From Pseudomonas sp. DTU12.3 (GTDB lineage Bacteria > Pseudomonadota > Gammaproteobacteria > Pseudomonadales > Pseudomonadaceae): 64,000 nucleotides of DNA. Position numbers and translations under genes: made by a program. Shown here in pieces: positions 7,697 to 16,408 of the stretch (within the stretch, counting starts at the first letter, position 1; each line of letters opens with the position of its first letter). The DNA lies in assembly GCF_004124275.1 (NCBI RefSeq), contig NZ_CP027218.1, positions 5,353,001-5,417,000 on the forward strand. The letters are read 5' to 3'. The notes under the pieces are model-generated. The model saw only the letters and a list, made by a program, of their open reading frames with translations. It was not told the origin of the DNA and ran no database searches.

Positions 7697-10600
7697 ATGC
7701 CCACTCCAACTGGCTCTACGCTTAGCTTCAATTCCTCGCTGACCGGCGTCAAACCTGTAGACAGCCTATTGTCCGGGTCTTATTGGGCAGGATCCAACTG
7801 GCCTCTGGGCGGGACCACCAATCTGACCTATAGCTTCGTCGCGTCGGGTACTTCCTACTTCGCGACCAACTACAGTGCCGACAATGAATACAAAGCCATG
7901 TATGACCTGTCGACGTCTCAGCAAGGCGGAATAATCAGAGCGTTAGCCACCTGGAGTTCGGTAGCCAATATTTCATTCACCAAAACCACCGACGATATTT
8001 CCAACGTCGGCGACTTGCGTTTTGGTGGCTATGCGTTGATGAAAGACCAGGCCGCGGCCTGGGCTTATACGCCATCCAATACGCCCAAGGGTGGCGACGT
8101 GTGGATTGGCGATCCGGCCAATGAGTTCCCGATCAATGGCTCCTACGATTACATGACTTACATTCATGAAATCGGTCATGCCATCGGACTGAAGCACCCG
8201 TTCTCTCCGAACGCGGTGAACTCGACGATTCTTGATGCGTCGCTGGACGATGTCCGTTACACGGTCATGAGTTACAACAACAATTACTCCTACCAGCCAA
8301 CGACTCCCATGCTCCTGGACATCCTCGCGATCCAGGCCCTGTACGGTGCCAATACTCAGTGGCAAGCCGGAGACACCGTCTATAGCTGGAAACAGTACGA
8401 CAAGATTTTCGAGACCATCTGGGACTCCGGTGGCAACGACACCATCGACGCCAGCAACCAGTTGAATTCGGTCAGCCTTGATTTGAACGAAGGTGCGTTC
8501 AGCTCGATTGGCATCGGTTTCTTCTACAACTCCACTAATTTTTTCAACAGCGGCCTGGCGATTGCCTATGGCGCCAAAATCGAAAATGCCATCGGTTCGA
8601 CCTTCAACGACCAGATTCGGGGCAATGCCCTGGACAACGTCATTGATGGTCGTGAAGGTGCCGACTACATGGTCGGTGGCGCAGGCAACGATACCTACTA
8701 TGTCGACAACAAAGGCGATGTGATCGTCGAGACCGGAACATCGCCGACGGAAATCGATTCGGTTTTTTCTACCGTCAGTTATGACCTGTTCGGCAGTGAA
8801 AACGTCGAGAACCTGACGTTGCTGACCAACGGCAATCTCAACGCCTATGGCAACTCGTCGAACAACGTGATCGCGGGTAATGCCGGCAACAACATTCTCG
8901 ACGGTCGCGGCGGCACTGACCTTCTCATCGGCGGCGCAGGCAATGACACCTACATCGTCGACAACGTCGGTGACGTCGTCGTTGAGTCCAGCACTCTGGC
9001 CAGCGAAATCGATAATGTGCAGGCATCGGTGTCTTACACCCTCGGCGCTAACCTGGAAAATCTCACGCTGACCGGCACGGCCAACATCAATGGCACCGGC
9101 AACACCCAGAACAACGTGATCACGGGCAACGACGCCAATAACCAATTGAACGGTGGCGCCGGCGTCGACACCCTGATCGGTGGCAAAGGCAACGATGACT
9201 ACAGTCTCGATCAGTCTGATGAACTGGCTCTCGTTCAGGAAAAGGCCAACGAGGGTAACGACACCCTGCACATCAGCTACGACGCCACCGCGCAGACCAG
9301 TGTCATCGACCTGAGCCAGAACAATCTGGTGAACTTTGAAAACGTACAGGTTCTGGGCAGCGGCGCGTTCAATGTGATCGGCAACAGTGCCAACAACACG
9401 TTGAGTGGCAATGCCTCCGCCAACAACCTTCAGGGTGGGGTCGGCAACGACTACCTGGACGGCGGCGCTGGTGCCGACACACTGGTTGGCGGTACGGGTG
9501 ACGACACTTATGTGATTGATCGACTCGACGATACGGTCGTTGAGCTTGCCAACGAAGGTCGTGATCTGGTTCGCACCAGCGTCAGCTACACGCTCGGCGC
9601 CAATATCGAAAACGGCGAACTGCTGGGTACTGCGGCGATCAACCTGACCGGCAACGAATACAACAACGTGCTGACCGGTAACTCGGGCAATAACGTCATC
9701 GATGGCGGCGCAGGCGCCGATACGATGATTGGCGGCAGCGGCAGCGACACTTACTACGTCGACAACAGCGCTGACGAGATCATTGAAAACTGGTCCTACG
9801 ACCACGATCTTGTCTACGCCTCCGTCAACTACACACTCGGCAACTACATCGAGACTCTGACGCTTACCGGCAATGCCGACCTGAACGGCACTGGCAATTT
9901 CATTGACAACCGTATCAATGGCAACAACGGCAACAATATTCTCGATGGCGGATCCGGGGCGGACTGGCTCTGGGGCCGCGCAGGCGATGACGTTTACATC
10001 ATCGACGACGTCAATGACCGAGTCATGGAGTTCAACGGTGACGGTCACGATCAGATCCGCACGACGGTCAGCTACACCCTCTCCAGCAACGTGGAGGATG
10101 GCGTACTGCTGGGCTCGGCATCCATCGACCTGACCGGTAATGAACTGGTCAACGTGTTGACCGGCAACAGTGGCAACAACGTGCTCGATGGCGGCGCTGG
10201 CGCTGACACACTCATCGGCGGCGCCGGCAACGACACCTATGTCATCGACAACATCGGCGATGTGATCACTGAGACCAGCACCCTGGCCACTGAGATCGAC
10301 ACCGTTCGCGCTTCGATCAATTACACCCTCGGCGCCAATCTGGAGAACCTGACCCTCGTTGGGATAGCCAATCTCAACGGCACCGGCAATGCCTTGAACA
10401 ACGTCATTACCGGCAACGACGGCGATAATGTCCTCGACGGGGGCACCGGTGCCGACACGTTGATCGGTGGAGCCGGCAACGACACCTATATTGTCGACAA
10501 CGTCGGCGATGTAATCAGTGAAACCAGCATCCTGGCCAGCGAGATCGATACCGTAAAGGCTTCGGTGGACTACGTCCTCAGCGCTAACCTGGAAAATCTC

Positions 10601-13600
10601 ACGCTGACCGGCAACGCCAATATCTATGGCATCGGCAACACCCAGAACAACGTCATCATCGGCAACGACGGTGACAACCAGCTCAATGGCGGCGCCGGCC
10701 TCGACACGCTGATCGGCGGCAAGGGCAACGACGTCTACTTCCTTGATCAGGCGGGTGAACTGGCGCTGGTGCAAGAAAACGCCAACGAGGGCAACGACAC
10801 GCTGAATGTCGTTTACACCGCCACGGCGCAGAACAACCTCGTCGACCTTGGCCTGAATAATCTGCAAAACGTCGAAAACCTCACCGTGCTCGGCAGCGGC
10901 GCGTTCAACGTTACTGGCAACAGTCTCAACAACACCCTGACCGGCAACGTCTCCGACAACGTGCTCGACGGTGGCGCAGGCGCCGACACGCTGATCGGCG
11001 GTGCTGGCAACGACACTTATGTGGTCGACAACATTGGCGACGTGGTCAGTGAAACCAGCGACCTGGCCAGTGAAATCGACACCGTTCGCGCTTCCATCGA
11101 CTACACCCTCGGCGCCAACGTGGAAGTTCTCTCGCTGATTGGCAACGCCAACCTCAATGGCACCGGCAATGCCTTGGACAACGCCATCAACGGCAACGCC
11201 GGCGACAACATCCTGGACGGCGGCAGCGGTGCGGACCTGATGGTCGGCGGGCTGGGCAACGACACTTACATCGTCGACAACGTCGGCGATGTGGTCAGCG
11301 AAACCAGCACGCTTGCCAGTGAGATCGATACCGTCAAGGCCTCGGTCGACTACATCCTTGGCGCCAACCTGGAAAACCTCACCCTGACCGGCAACGCCAA
11401 TACCTATGGCATCGGCAACGCGCTGAACAACATCATCATCGGCAACGACGGTGACAACCAGCTCAATGGCGGCGCCGGCCTCGACACGCTGATCGGCGGC
11501 AAGGGCAACGACGCCTACTTCCTCGATCAAGCGGGTGAACTGGCACTGGTGCAGGAAAACGCCAACGAAGGCAGCGACACCCTGAACCTCACTTACACCG
11601 CGACGGCACAGTCCAGCCTCATTGATCTGAGCCTGAGCAACCTGCAGAACATCGAAAACCTCGCGGTGCTCGGCAGCGGCGCGTTCAACCTGACCGGCAA
11701 CAGCCTCAACAACACCCTGACCGGCAACGCCTCCGATAACGTCCTTGATGGCGGCGCGGGCGCCGACCTGTTGATCGGCGGGGCTGGCAACGATACCTAC
11801 GTGGTCGACAACGTCGGCGATGTGGTCAGCGAAACCAGCACTCTGGCTGGCGAGATTGACACCGTTCGCACGTCGATCGACTACACCCTCGGCGCCAACG
11901 TGGAGATCCTCACGCTGACCGGCACGGCCAACCTCAACGGCACCGGTAACGCCTTGGGCAACGCCATCAACGGCAACGCCGGCGACAACATTCTCGATGG
12001 CGGCACCGGTGCCGACCTGTTGGTTGGCGGCTTGGGCAACGACACCTACATCGTCGACAACGTCGGCGACGTGGTCAGGGAAACCAGCACCCTCGCCAAC
12101 GAGATCGATACCGTCAAGGCGTCGGTCGACTACATCCTCGGCGACAACCTGGAAAACCTCACCCTGACCGGCAATGCCAACACCTACGGCATCGGCAACG
12201 CCCTCAACAACGTCATCACCGGTAACGACGGCGATAACCAGCTCAATGGCGGCGCCGGCCTCGATACCCTGATCGGCGGCAAGGGCAACGACGCCTACTA
12301 CCTCGACCAAGCAGGAGAACTGGCGCTGGTGCAGGAAAACGCCAACGAGGGCATCGACACGCTGAACCTCGTTTACACCGCCACGGCGCAGAACAACCTC
12401 GTCGACCTGAGCCTGAGCAATCTGCAGAACGTCGACAACGTAACGCTGCTGGGCGCAGGTGCCTTCAACATTACCGGTAACAGCCTCAACAACACCCTGA
12501 CCGGCAACGCTTCCGATAACGTCCTTGATGGCGGCGCGGGCGCCGACCAGCTGATCGGCGGAACGGGCAACGACACCTACGTGGTCGACAACGTCGGCGA
12601 CGTGGTCAGCGAAACCAGCACTCTGAGCAGTGAGATCGACACCGTTCGCGCCTCGATCGATTATATCCTCGGCGCTAACCTGGAAAACCTCACGCTGACC
12701 GGCAATGCCAACCTCTATGGTATCGGCAACGCGCTGAACAACGTCATCATCGGTAACGACGGTGACAACCAACTCAATGGTGGCGCCGGCCTCGACACCC
12801 TGATCGGCGGCAAGGGCAATGACGCTTACTTCCTCGATCAAGCGGGCGAAGTGGCGCTGGTGCAGGAAAATACCAATGAAGGCAACGACACGCTGAATGT
12901 CGTGTATGCCGCCACGGCACAAAGCAGCCTCATCGACCTGAGTCAGGCCAACCTGCAGAACATCGAAAACCTGACGGTGTTGGGCAGTGGTGCCTTCAAC
13001 CTTGTCGGCAACAGCCTGAACAACACCCTGACCGGCAATGCTGCTGACAACGTACTCAACGGTGGTGCCGGTCTCGATACCCTGATTGGCGGCAACGGCA
13101 ACGATACCTACGTCCTTGACCAGGCCGGTGAACTCACGCTGGTGCAAGAAAATGCCAATGAAGGTAACGACACGTTGAATGTGGCTTACAACGCCACCGC
13201 ACAGGAAAACCTGATCGACCTGAACCTGGGCAATCTGCAAAACGTCGAGAACGTAGCGTTGCTGGGCAATGGCACTTTCAACATTACCGGCAACAATCTC
13301 AACAACATGCTGACCGGCAACGCTTCCGACAACATCCTCGATGGCGGCGTGGGCGCTGATTTGATGGTCGGCGGGCTGGGCAACGATACCTACATCGTCG
13401 ACAACGTCGGCGACGTGATCCGCGAAACCAGTACCTTGGTGAGCGAGATCGACACCGTTCGCGCCTCAGTCGACTATATCCTCAGTGCCAACCTGGAAAA
13501 CCTCACCCTGACCGGCACTGCCAATACCTATGGCATCGGCAACGCGCTGAACAACATCATCATCGGCAACGACGGTGACAACCAGCTTAATGGTGGCGCC

Positions 13601-16303
13601 GGCTTCGATACCCTGATCGGCGGCAAGGGCAACGACGCTTACTTCCTCGATCAAGCGGGCGAGCTGACACTGGTGCAGGAAAACGCTAACGAAGGCAACG
13701 ACACGCTGAATGTCGTGTATGCCGCCACCGCACAAAACAGCCTCATCGATCTGAGCCTGAGCAACCTGCAGAACATCGAGAACCTCGCGGTGCTCGGCAG
13801 CGGCGCGTTCAACGTGACCGGCAACAGCCTCAACAACACCCTGACCGGCAACGCCTCCGATAACGTCCTTGATGGCGGCGCGGGCGCCGACCTGTTGATC
13901 GGCGGGGCTGGCAACGATACCTACGTGGTCGACAACGTCGGCGATGTGGTCAGCGAAACCAGCACTCTGGCTGGCGAGATTGACACCGTTCGCACGTCGA
14001 TCGACTACACCCTCGGCGCCAACGTGGAGATCCTCACGCTGACCGGCACGGCCAACCTCAACGGCACCGGTAACGCCTTGGGCAACGCCATCAACGGCAA
14101 CGCCGGCGACAACATTCTCGATGGCGGCACCGGTGCCGACCTGTTGGTTGGCGGCTTGGGCAACGACACCTACATCGTCGACAACGTCGGCGACGTGGTC
14201 AGGGAAACCAGCACCCTTGCCAACGAGATCGACACCGTCAAGGCATCGGTCGACTACATTCTCGGCGACAACCTGGAAAACCTCACCCTGACCGGCAACG
14301 CCAACATCTACGGGATCGGCAACGCCTTGAACAACGTCATTACCGGCAACGATAGTGACAACCAGCTCAATGGCGGCACCGGCCTCGACACCCTGATCGG
14401 CGGCAAGGGCAACGACGCCTACTTCCTTGATCAAGCGGGTGAACTGACACTGGTGCAGGAAAACGCCAGCGAGGGCATCGACACGCTGAACCTCGTTTAC
14501 ACCGCCACGGCGCAGAACAACCTCGTCGACCTGAGCCTGAGCAATCTGCAAAACGTCGAAAACGTAACGCTGTTGGGCAGTGGCGCGTTCAACCTGACGG
14601 GTAACAGCCTCAATAACACCCTGACCGGCAACGCCTCCGACAACATCCTCGACGGCGGCAGCGGTGCGGACCTGATGGTCGGCGGGCTGGGCAACGACAC
14701 TTACATCGTCGACAACGTCGGCGATGTGGTCAGCGAAACCAGCACGCTTGCCAGTGAGATCGATACCGTCAAGGCCTCGGTCGACTACATCCTTGGCGCC
14801 AACCTGGAAAACCTCACCCTGACCGGCAACGCCAATACCTATGGCATCGGCAACGCGCTGAACAACATCATCATCGGCAACGACGGTGACAACCAGCTCA
14901 ATGGCGGCGCCGGCCTCGACACGCTGATCGGCGGCAAGGGCAACGACGCCTACTTCCTCGATCAAGCGGGTGAACTGGCACTGGTGCAGGAAAACGCCAA
15001 CGAAGGCAGCGACACCCTGAACCTCACTTACACCGCGACGGCACAGTCCAGCCTCATTGATCTGAGCCTGAGCAACCTGCAGAACATCGAAAACCTCGCG
15101 GTGCTCGGCAGCGGCGCGTTCAACCTGACCGGCAACAGCCTCAACAACACCCTGACCGGCAACGCCTCCGATAACGTCCTTGATGGCGGCGCGGGCGCCG
15201 ACCTGTTGATCGGCGGGGCTGGCAACGATACCTACGTGGTCGACAACGTCGGCGATGTGGTCAGCGAAACCAGCACTCTGGCTGGCGAGATTGACACCGT
15301 TCGCACGTCGATCGACTACACCCTCGGCGCCAACGTGGAGATCCTCACGCTGACCGGCACGGCCAACCTCAACGGCACCGGTAACGCCTTGGGCAACGCC
15401 ATCAACGGCAACGCCGGCGACAACATTCTCGATGGCGGCACCGGTGCCGACCTGTTGGTTGGCGGCTTGGGCAACGACACCTACATCGTCGACAACGTCG
15501 GCGACGTGGTCAGGGAAACCAGCACCCTCGCCAACGAGATCGATACCGTCAAGGCGTCGGTCGACTACATCCTCGGCGACAACCTGGAAAACCTCACCCT
15601 GACCGGCAATGCCAACACCTACGGCATCGGCAACGCCCTCAACAACGTCATCACCGGTAACGACGGCGATAACCAGCTCAATGGCGGCGCCGGCCTCGAT
15701 ACCCTGATCGGCGGCAAGGGCAACGACGCCTACTACCTCGACCAAGCAGGAGAACTGGCGCTGGTGCAGGAAAACGCCAACGAGGGCATCGACACGCTGA
15801 ACCTCGTTTACACCGCCACGGCGCAGAACAACCTCGTCGACCTGAGCCTGAGCAATCTGCAGAACGTCGAAAACGTAACGCTGTTGGGTGGTGGCTCCTT
15901 CAACCTGACCGGTAACAGCCTCAACAACACCTTGACCGGCAACAGTGCCAACAACGTTCTCAATGGCGGTGCCGGTACGGACACCCTATTCGGCGGTGCA
16001 GGTGCGGACACGTTCGTATTCGGTGCTGTCAACGAAACAGGGACGGGGGCCAATCGCGATGTCATCAGCGATTTCAGCAGCCTGCAGGGCGACAAGATCG
16101 ACCTCAGTCATTTTGATGCCAACCTTCTGGTAGCGGGCTTCAACGGCTTTACCTTCATTGGCGCAGGCGACTTCACAGGAGCCGGACAGCTGCGTTTTGT
16201 CGACCACATTCTTTCGGGCAATGTCAGCGGCAGTGCCACTGCAGACTTCGAAATCCAGTTGGTGGGGGTCAACAGTTTCAGTGCCAATGATCTGCTGGTC
16301 TGA
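7697..16303 (+). CDS. Giant serralysin-type RTX metalloprotease (M10), 2,868 aa
   Basis: A very large predicted secreted protease. Residues ~1-300 are a serralysin-like M10 catalytic domain. The zinc motif HEIGHAIGLKH (H157, E158, H161, H167) and the Met-turn VMSY (M191, Y193) are intact. From ~305 to ~2770 come about 28 tandem modules, each starting with two RTX-type nonapeptides (such as GGAGADTLIGGAGNDTY, Ca2+ binding) and continuing with a beta-rich stretch. Two kinds dominate: 83 aa (..VDNVGDVV..NLENLTLTG..) and 94 aa (..LDQAGELALVQEN..NSLNNTLTGN). The last ~115 residues match the serralysin C-terminal region (FVFGAVNETG..RDVISDFSSLQGDKIDLS), expected to hold the type I secretion signal. 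No Sec signal is present. AGGA precedes the ATG at 7697. Known serralysins are about 480 aa. No ABC/MFP/TolC exporter is in the window. Confidence 0.93.
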   Translation: MPTPTGSTLSFNSSLTGVKPVDSLLSGSYWAGSNWPLGGTTNLTYSFVASGTSYFATNYSADNEYKAMYDLSTSQQGGIIRALATWSSVANISFTKTTDDISNVGDLRFGGYALMKDQAAAWAYTPSNTPKGGDVWIGDPANEFPINGSYDYMTYIHEIGHAIGLKHPFSPNAVNSTILDASLDDVRYTVMSYNNNYSYQPTTPMLLDILAIQALYGANTQWQAGDTVYSWKQYDKIFETIWDSGGNDTIDASNQLNSVSLDLNEGAFSSIGIGFFYNSTNFFNSGLAIAYGAKIENAIGSTFNDQIRGNALDNVIDGREGADYMVGGAGNDTYYVDNKGDVIVETGTSPTEIDSVFSTVSYDLFGSENVENLTLLTNGNLNAYGNSSNNVIAGNAGNNILDGRGGTDLLIGGAGNDTYIVDNVGDVVVESSTLASEIDNVQASVSYTLGANLENLTLTGTANINGTGNTQNNVITGNDANNQLNGGAGVDTLIGGKGNDDYSLDQSDELALVQEKANEGNDTLHISYDATAQTSVIDLSQNNLVNFENVQVLGSGAFNVIGNSANNTLSGNASANNLQGGVGNDYLDGGAGADTLVGGTGDDTYVIDRLDDTVVELANEGRDLVRTSVSYTLGANIENGELLGTAAINLTGNEYNNVLTGNSGNNVIDGGAGADTMIGGSGSDTYYVDNSADEIIENWSYDHDLVYASVNYTLGNYIETLTLTGNADLNGTGNFIDNRINGNNGNNILDGGSGADWLWGRAGDDVYIIDDVNDRVMEFNGDGHDQIRTTVSYTLSSNVEDGVLLGSASIDLTGNELVNVLTGNSGNNVLDGGAGADTLIGGAGNDTYVIDNIGDVITETSTLATEIDTVRASINYTLGANLENLTLVGIANLNGTGNALNNVITGNDGDNVLDGGTGADTLIGGAGNDTYIVDNVGDVISETSILASEIDTVKASVDYVLSANLENLTLTGNANIYGIGNTQNNVIIGNDGDNQLNGGAGLDTLIGGKGNDVYFLDQAGELALVQENANEGNDTLNVVYTATAQNNLVDLGLNNLQNVENLTVLGSGAFNVTGNSLNNTLTGNVSDNVLDGGAGADTLIGGAGNDTYVVDNIGDVVSETSDLASEIDTVRASIDYTLGANVEVLSLIGNANLNGTGNALDNAINGNAGDNILDGGSGADLMVGGLGNDTYIVDNVGDVVSETSTLASEIDTVKASVDYILGANLENLTLTGNANTYGIGNALNNIIIGNDGDNQLNGGAGLDTLIGGKGNDAYFLDQAGELALVQENANEGSDTLNLTYTATAQSSLIDLSLSNLQNIENLAVLGSGAFNLTGNSLNNTLTGNASDNVLDGGAGADLLIGGAGNDTYVVDNVGDVVSETSTLAGEIDTVRTSIDYTLGANVEILTLTGTANLNGTGNALGNAINGNAGDNILDGGTGADLLVGGLGNDTYIVDNVGDVVRETSTLANEIDTVKASVDYILGDNLENLTLTGNANTYGIGNALNNVITGNDGDNQLNGGAGLDTLIGGKGNDAYYLDQAGELALVQENANEGIDTLNLVYTATAQNNLVDLSLSNLQNVDNVTLLGAGAFNITGNSLNNTLTGNASDNVLDGGAGADQLIGGTGNDTYVVDNVGDVVSETSTLSSEIDTVRASIDYILGANLENLTLTGNANLYGIGNALNNVIIGNDGDNQLNGGAGLDTLIGGKGNDAYFLDQAGEVALVQENTNEGNDTLNVVYAATAQSSLIDLSQANLQNIENLTVLGSGAFNLVGNSLNNTLTGNAADNVLNGGAGLDTLIGGNGNDTYVLDQAGELTLVQENANEGNDTLNVAYNATAQENLIDLNLGNLQNVENVALLGNGTFNITGNNLNNMLTGNASDNILDGGVGADLMVGGLGNDTYIVDNVGDVIRETSTLVSEIDTVRASVDYILSANLENLTLTGTANTYGIGNALNNIIIGNDGDNQLNGGAGFDTLIGGKGNDAYFLDQAGELTLVQENANEGNDTLNVVYAATAQNSLIDLSLSNLQNIENLAVLGSGAFNVTGNSLNNTLTGNASDNVLDGGAGADLLIGGAGNDTYVVDNVGDVVSETSTLAGEIDTVRTSIDYTLGANVEILTLTGTANLNGTGNALGNAINGNAGDNILDGGTGADLLVGGLGNDTYIVDNVGDVVRETSTLANEIDTVKASVDYILGDNLENLTLTGNANIYGIGNALNNVITGNDSDNQLNGGTGLDTLIGGKGNDAYFLDQAGELTLVQENASEGIDTLNLVYTATAQNNLVDLSLSNLQNVENVTLLGSGAFNLTGNSLNNTLTGNASDNILDGGSGADLMVGGLGNDTYIVDNVGDVVSETSTLASEIDTVKASVDYILGANLENLTLTGNANTYGIGNALNNIIIGNDGDNQLNGGAGLDTLIGGKGNDAYFLDQAGELALVQENANEGSDTLNLTYTATAQSSLIDLSLSNLQNIENLAVLGSGAFNLTGNSLNNTLTGNASDNVLDGGAGADLLIGGAGNDTYVVDNVGDVVSETSTLAGEIDTVRTSIDYTLGANVEILTLTGTANLNGTGNALGNAINGNAGDNILDGGTGADLLVGGLGNDTYIVDNVGDVVRETSTLANEIDTVKASVDYILGDNLENLTLTGNANTYGIGNALNNVITGNDGDNQLNGGAGLDTLIGGKGNDAYYLDQAGELALVQENANEGIDTLNLVYTATAQNNLVDLSLSNLQNVENVTLLGGGSFNLTGNSLNNTLTGNSANNVLNGGAGTDTLFGGAGADTFVFGAVNETGTGANRDVISDFSSLQGDKIDLSHFDANLLVAGFNGFTFIGAGDFTGAGQLRFVDHILSGNVSGSATADFEIQLVGVNSFSANDLLV
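11216..12435 (+). repeat. 1,220-bp internal direct repeat, copy 1
   Basis: Within the RTX gene, this stretch reappears at 14651-15870 with no difference found on base-by-base reading. The offset is 3,435 bp (1,145 codons), an exact sum of seven 83-aa and six 94-aa modules. It covers modules 11-15 in the order 83-94-83-83-94. Confidence 0.9.
13815..14217 (+). repeat. 403-bp internal direct repeat (third partial copy)
   Basis: Identical on reading to 11691-12093 (offset 2,124 bp) and to 15126-15528. It lies in modules 20-22 of the RTX gene and marks a further duplication or gene-conversion tract. Confidence 0.85.
14651..15870 (+). repeat. 1,220-bp internal direct repeat, copy 2
   Basis: The second copy of 11216-12435. 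It is bounded by single-base mismatches (C/G at 14650 versus 11215; A/C at 15871 versus 12436), after which the copies diverge normally. Confidence 0.9.
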
Positions 16304-16354
16304 TGGCTGGACCATGAGACCGAATTCAGGACGGTGATTCAGTCCGGATGAAAA

Positions 16355-16382
16355 AACGCCCCGATTGCTTCGGGGCGTTTTT
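16355..16382 (+). terminator. Bidirectional terminator between RTX protease and LuxR regulator
   Basis: The hairpin CGCCCCGA..TCGGGGCG has AAAAAA before and TTTTT after, so it can end both the plus-strand RTX gene and the convergent minus-strand regulator. Confidence 0.92.
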
Positions 16383-16408
16383 CGTTGTTCGTTACCGTCA
16401 CACTGCGG

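Noticed and set aside
7973..13240. A 1,755-codon open frame on the minus strand (and another of 759 codons at 13466-15745) opposite the RTX gene
   Set aside because: They are the antisense shadow of the tandem repeat array: the same codon pattern repeats without stops in that frame. The translation is a Val/Asp/Ala-rich low-complexity string with no start context, and the plus strand has complete protease motifs.
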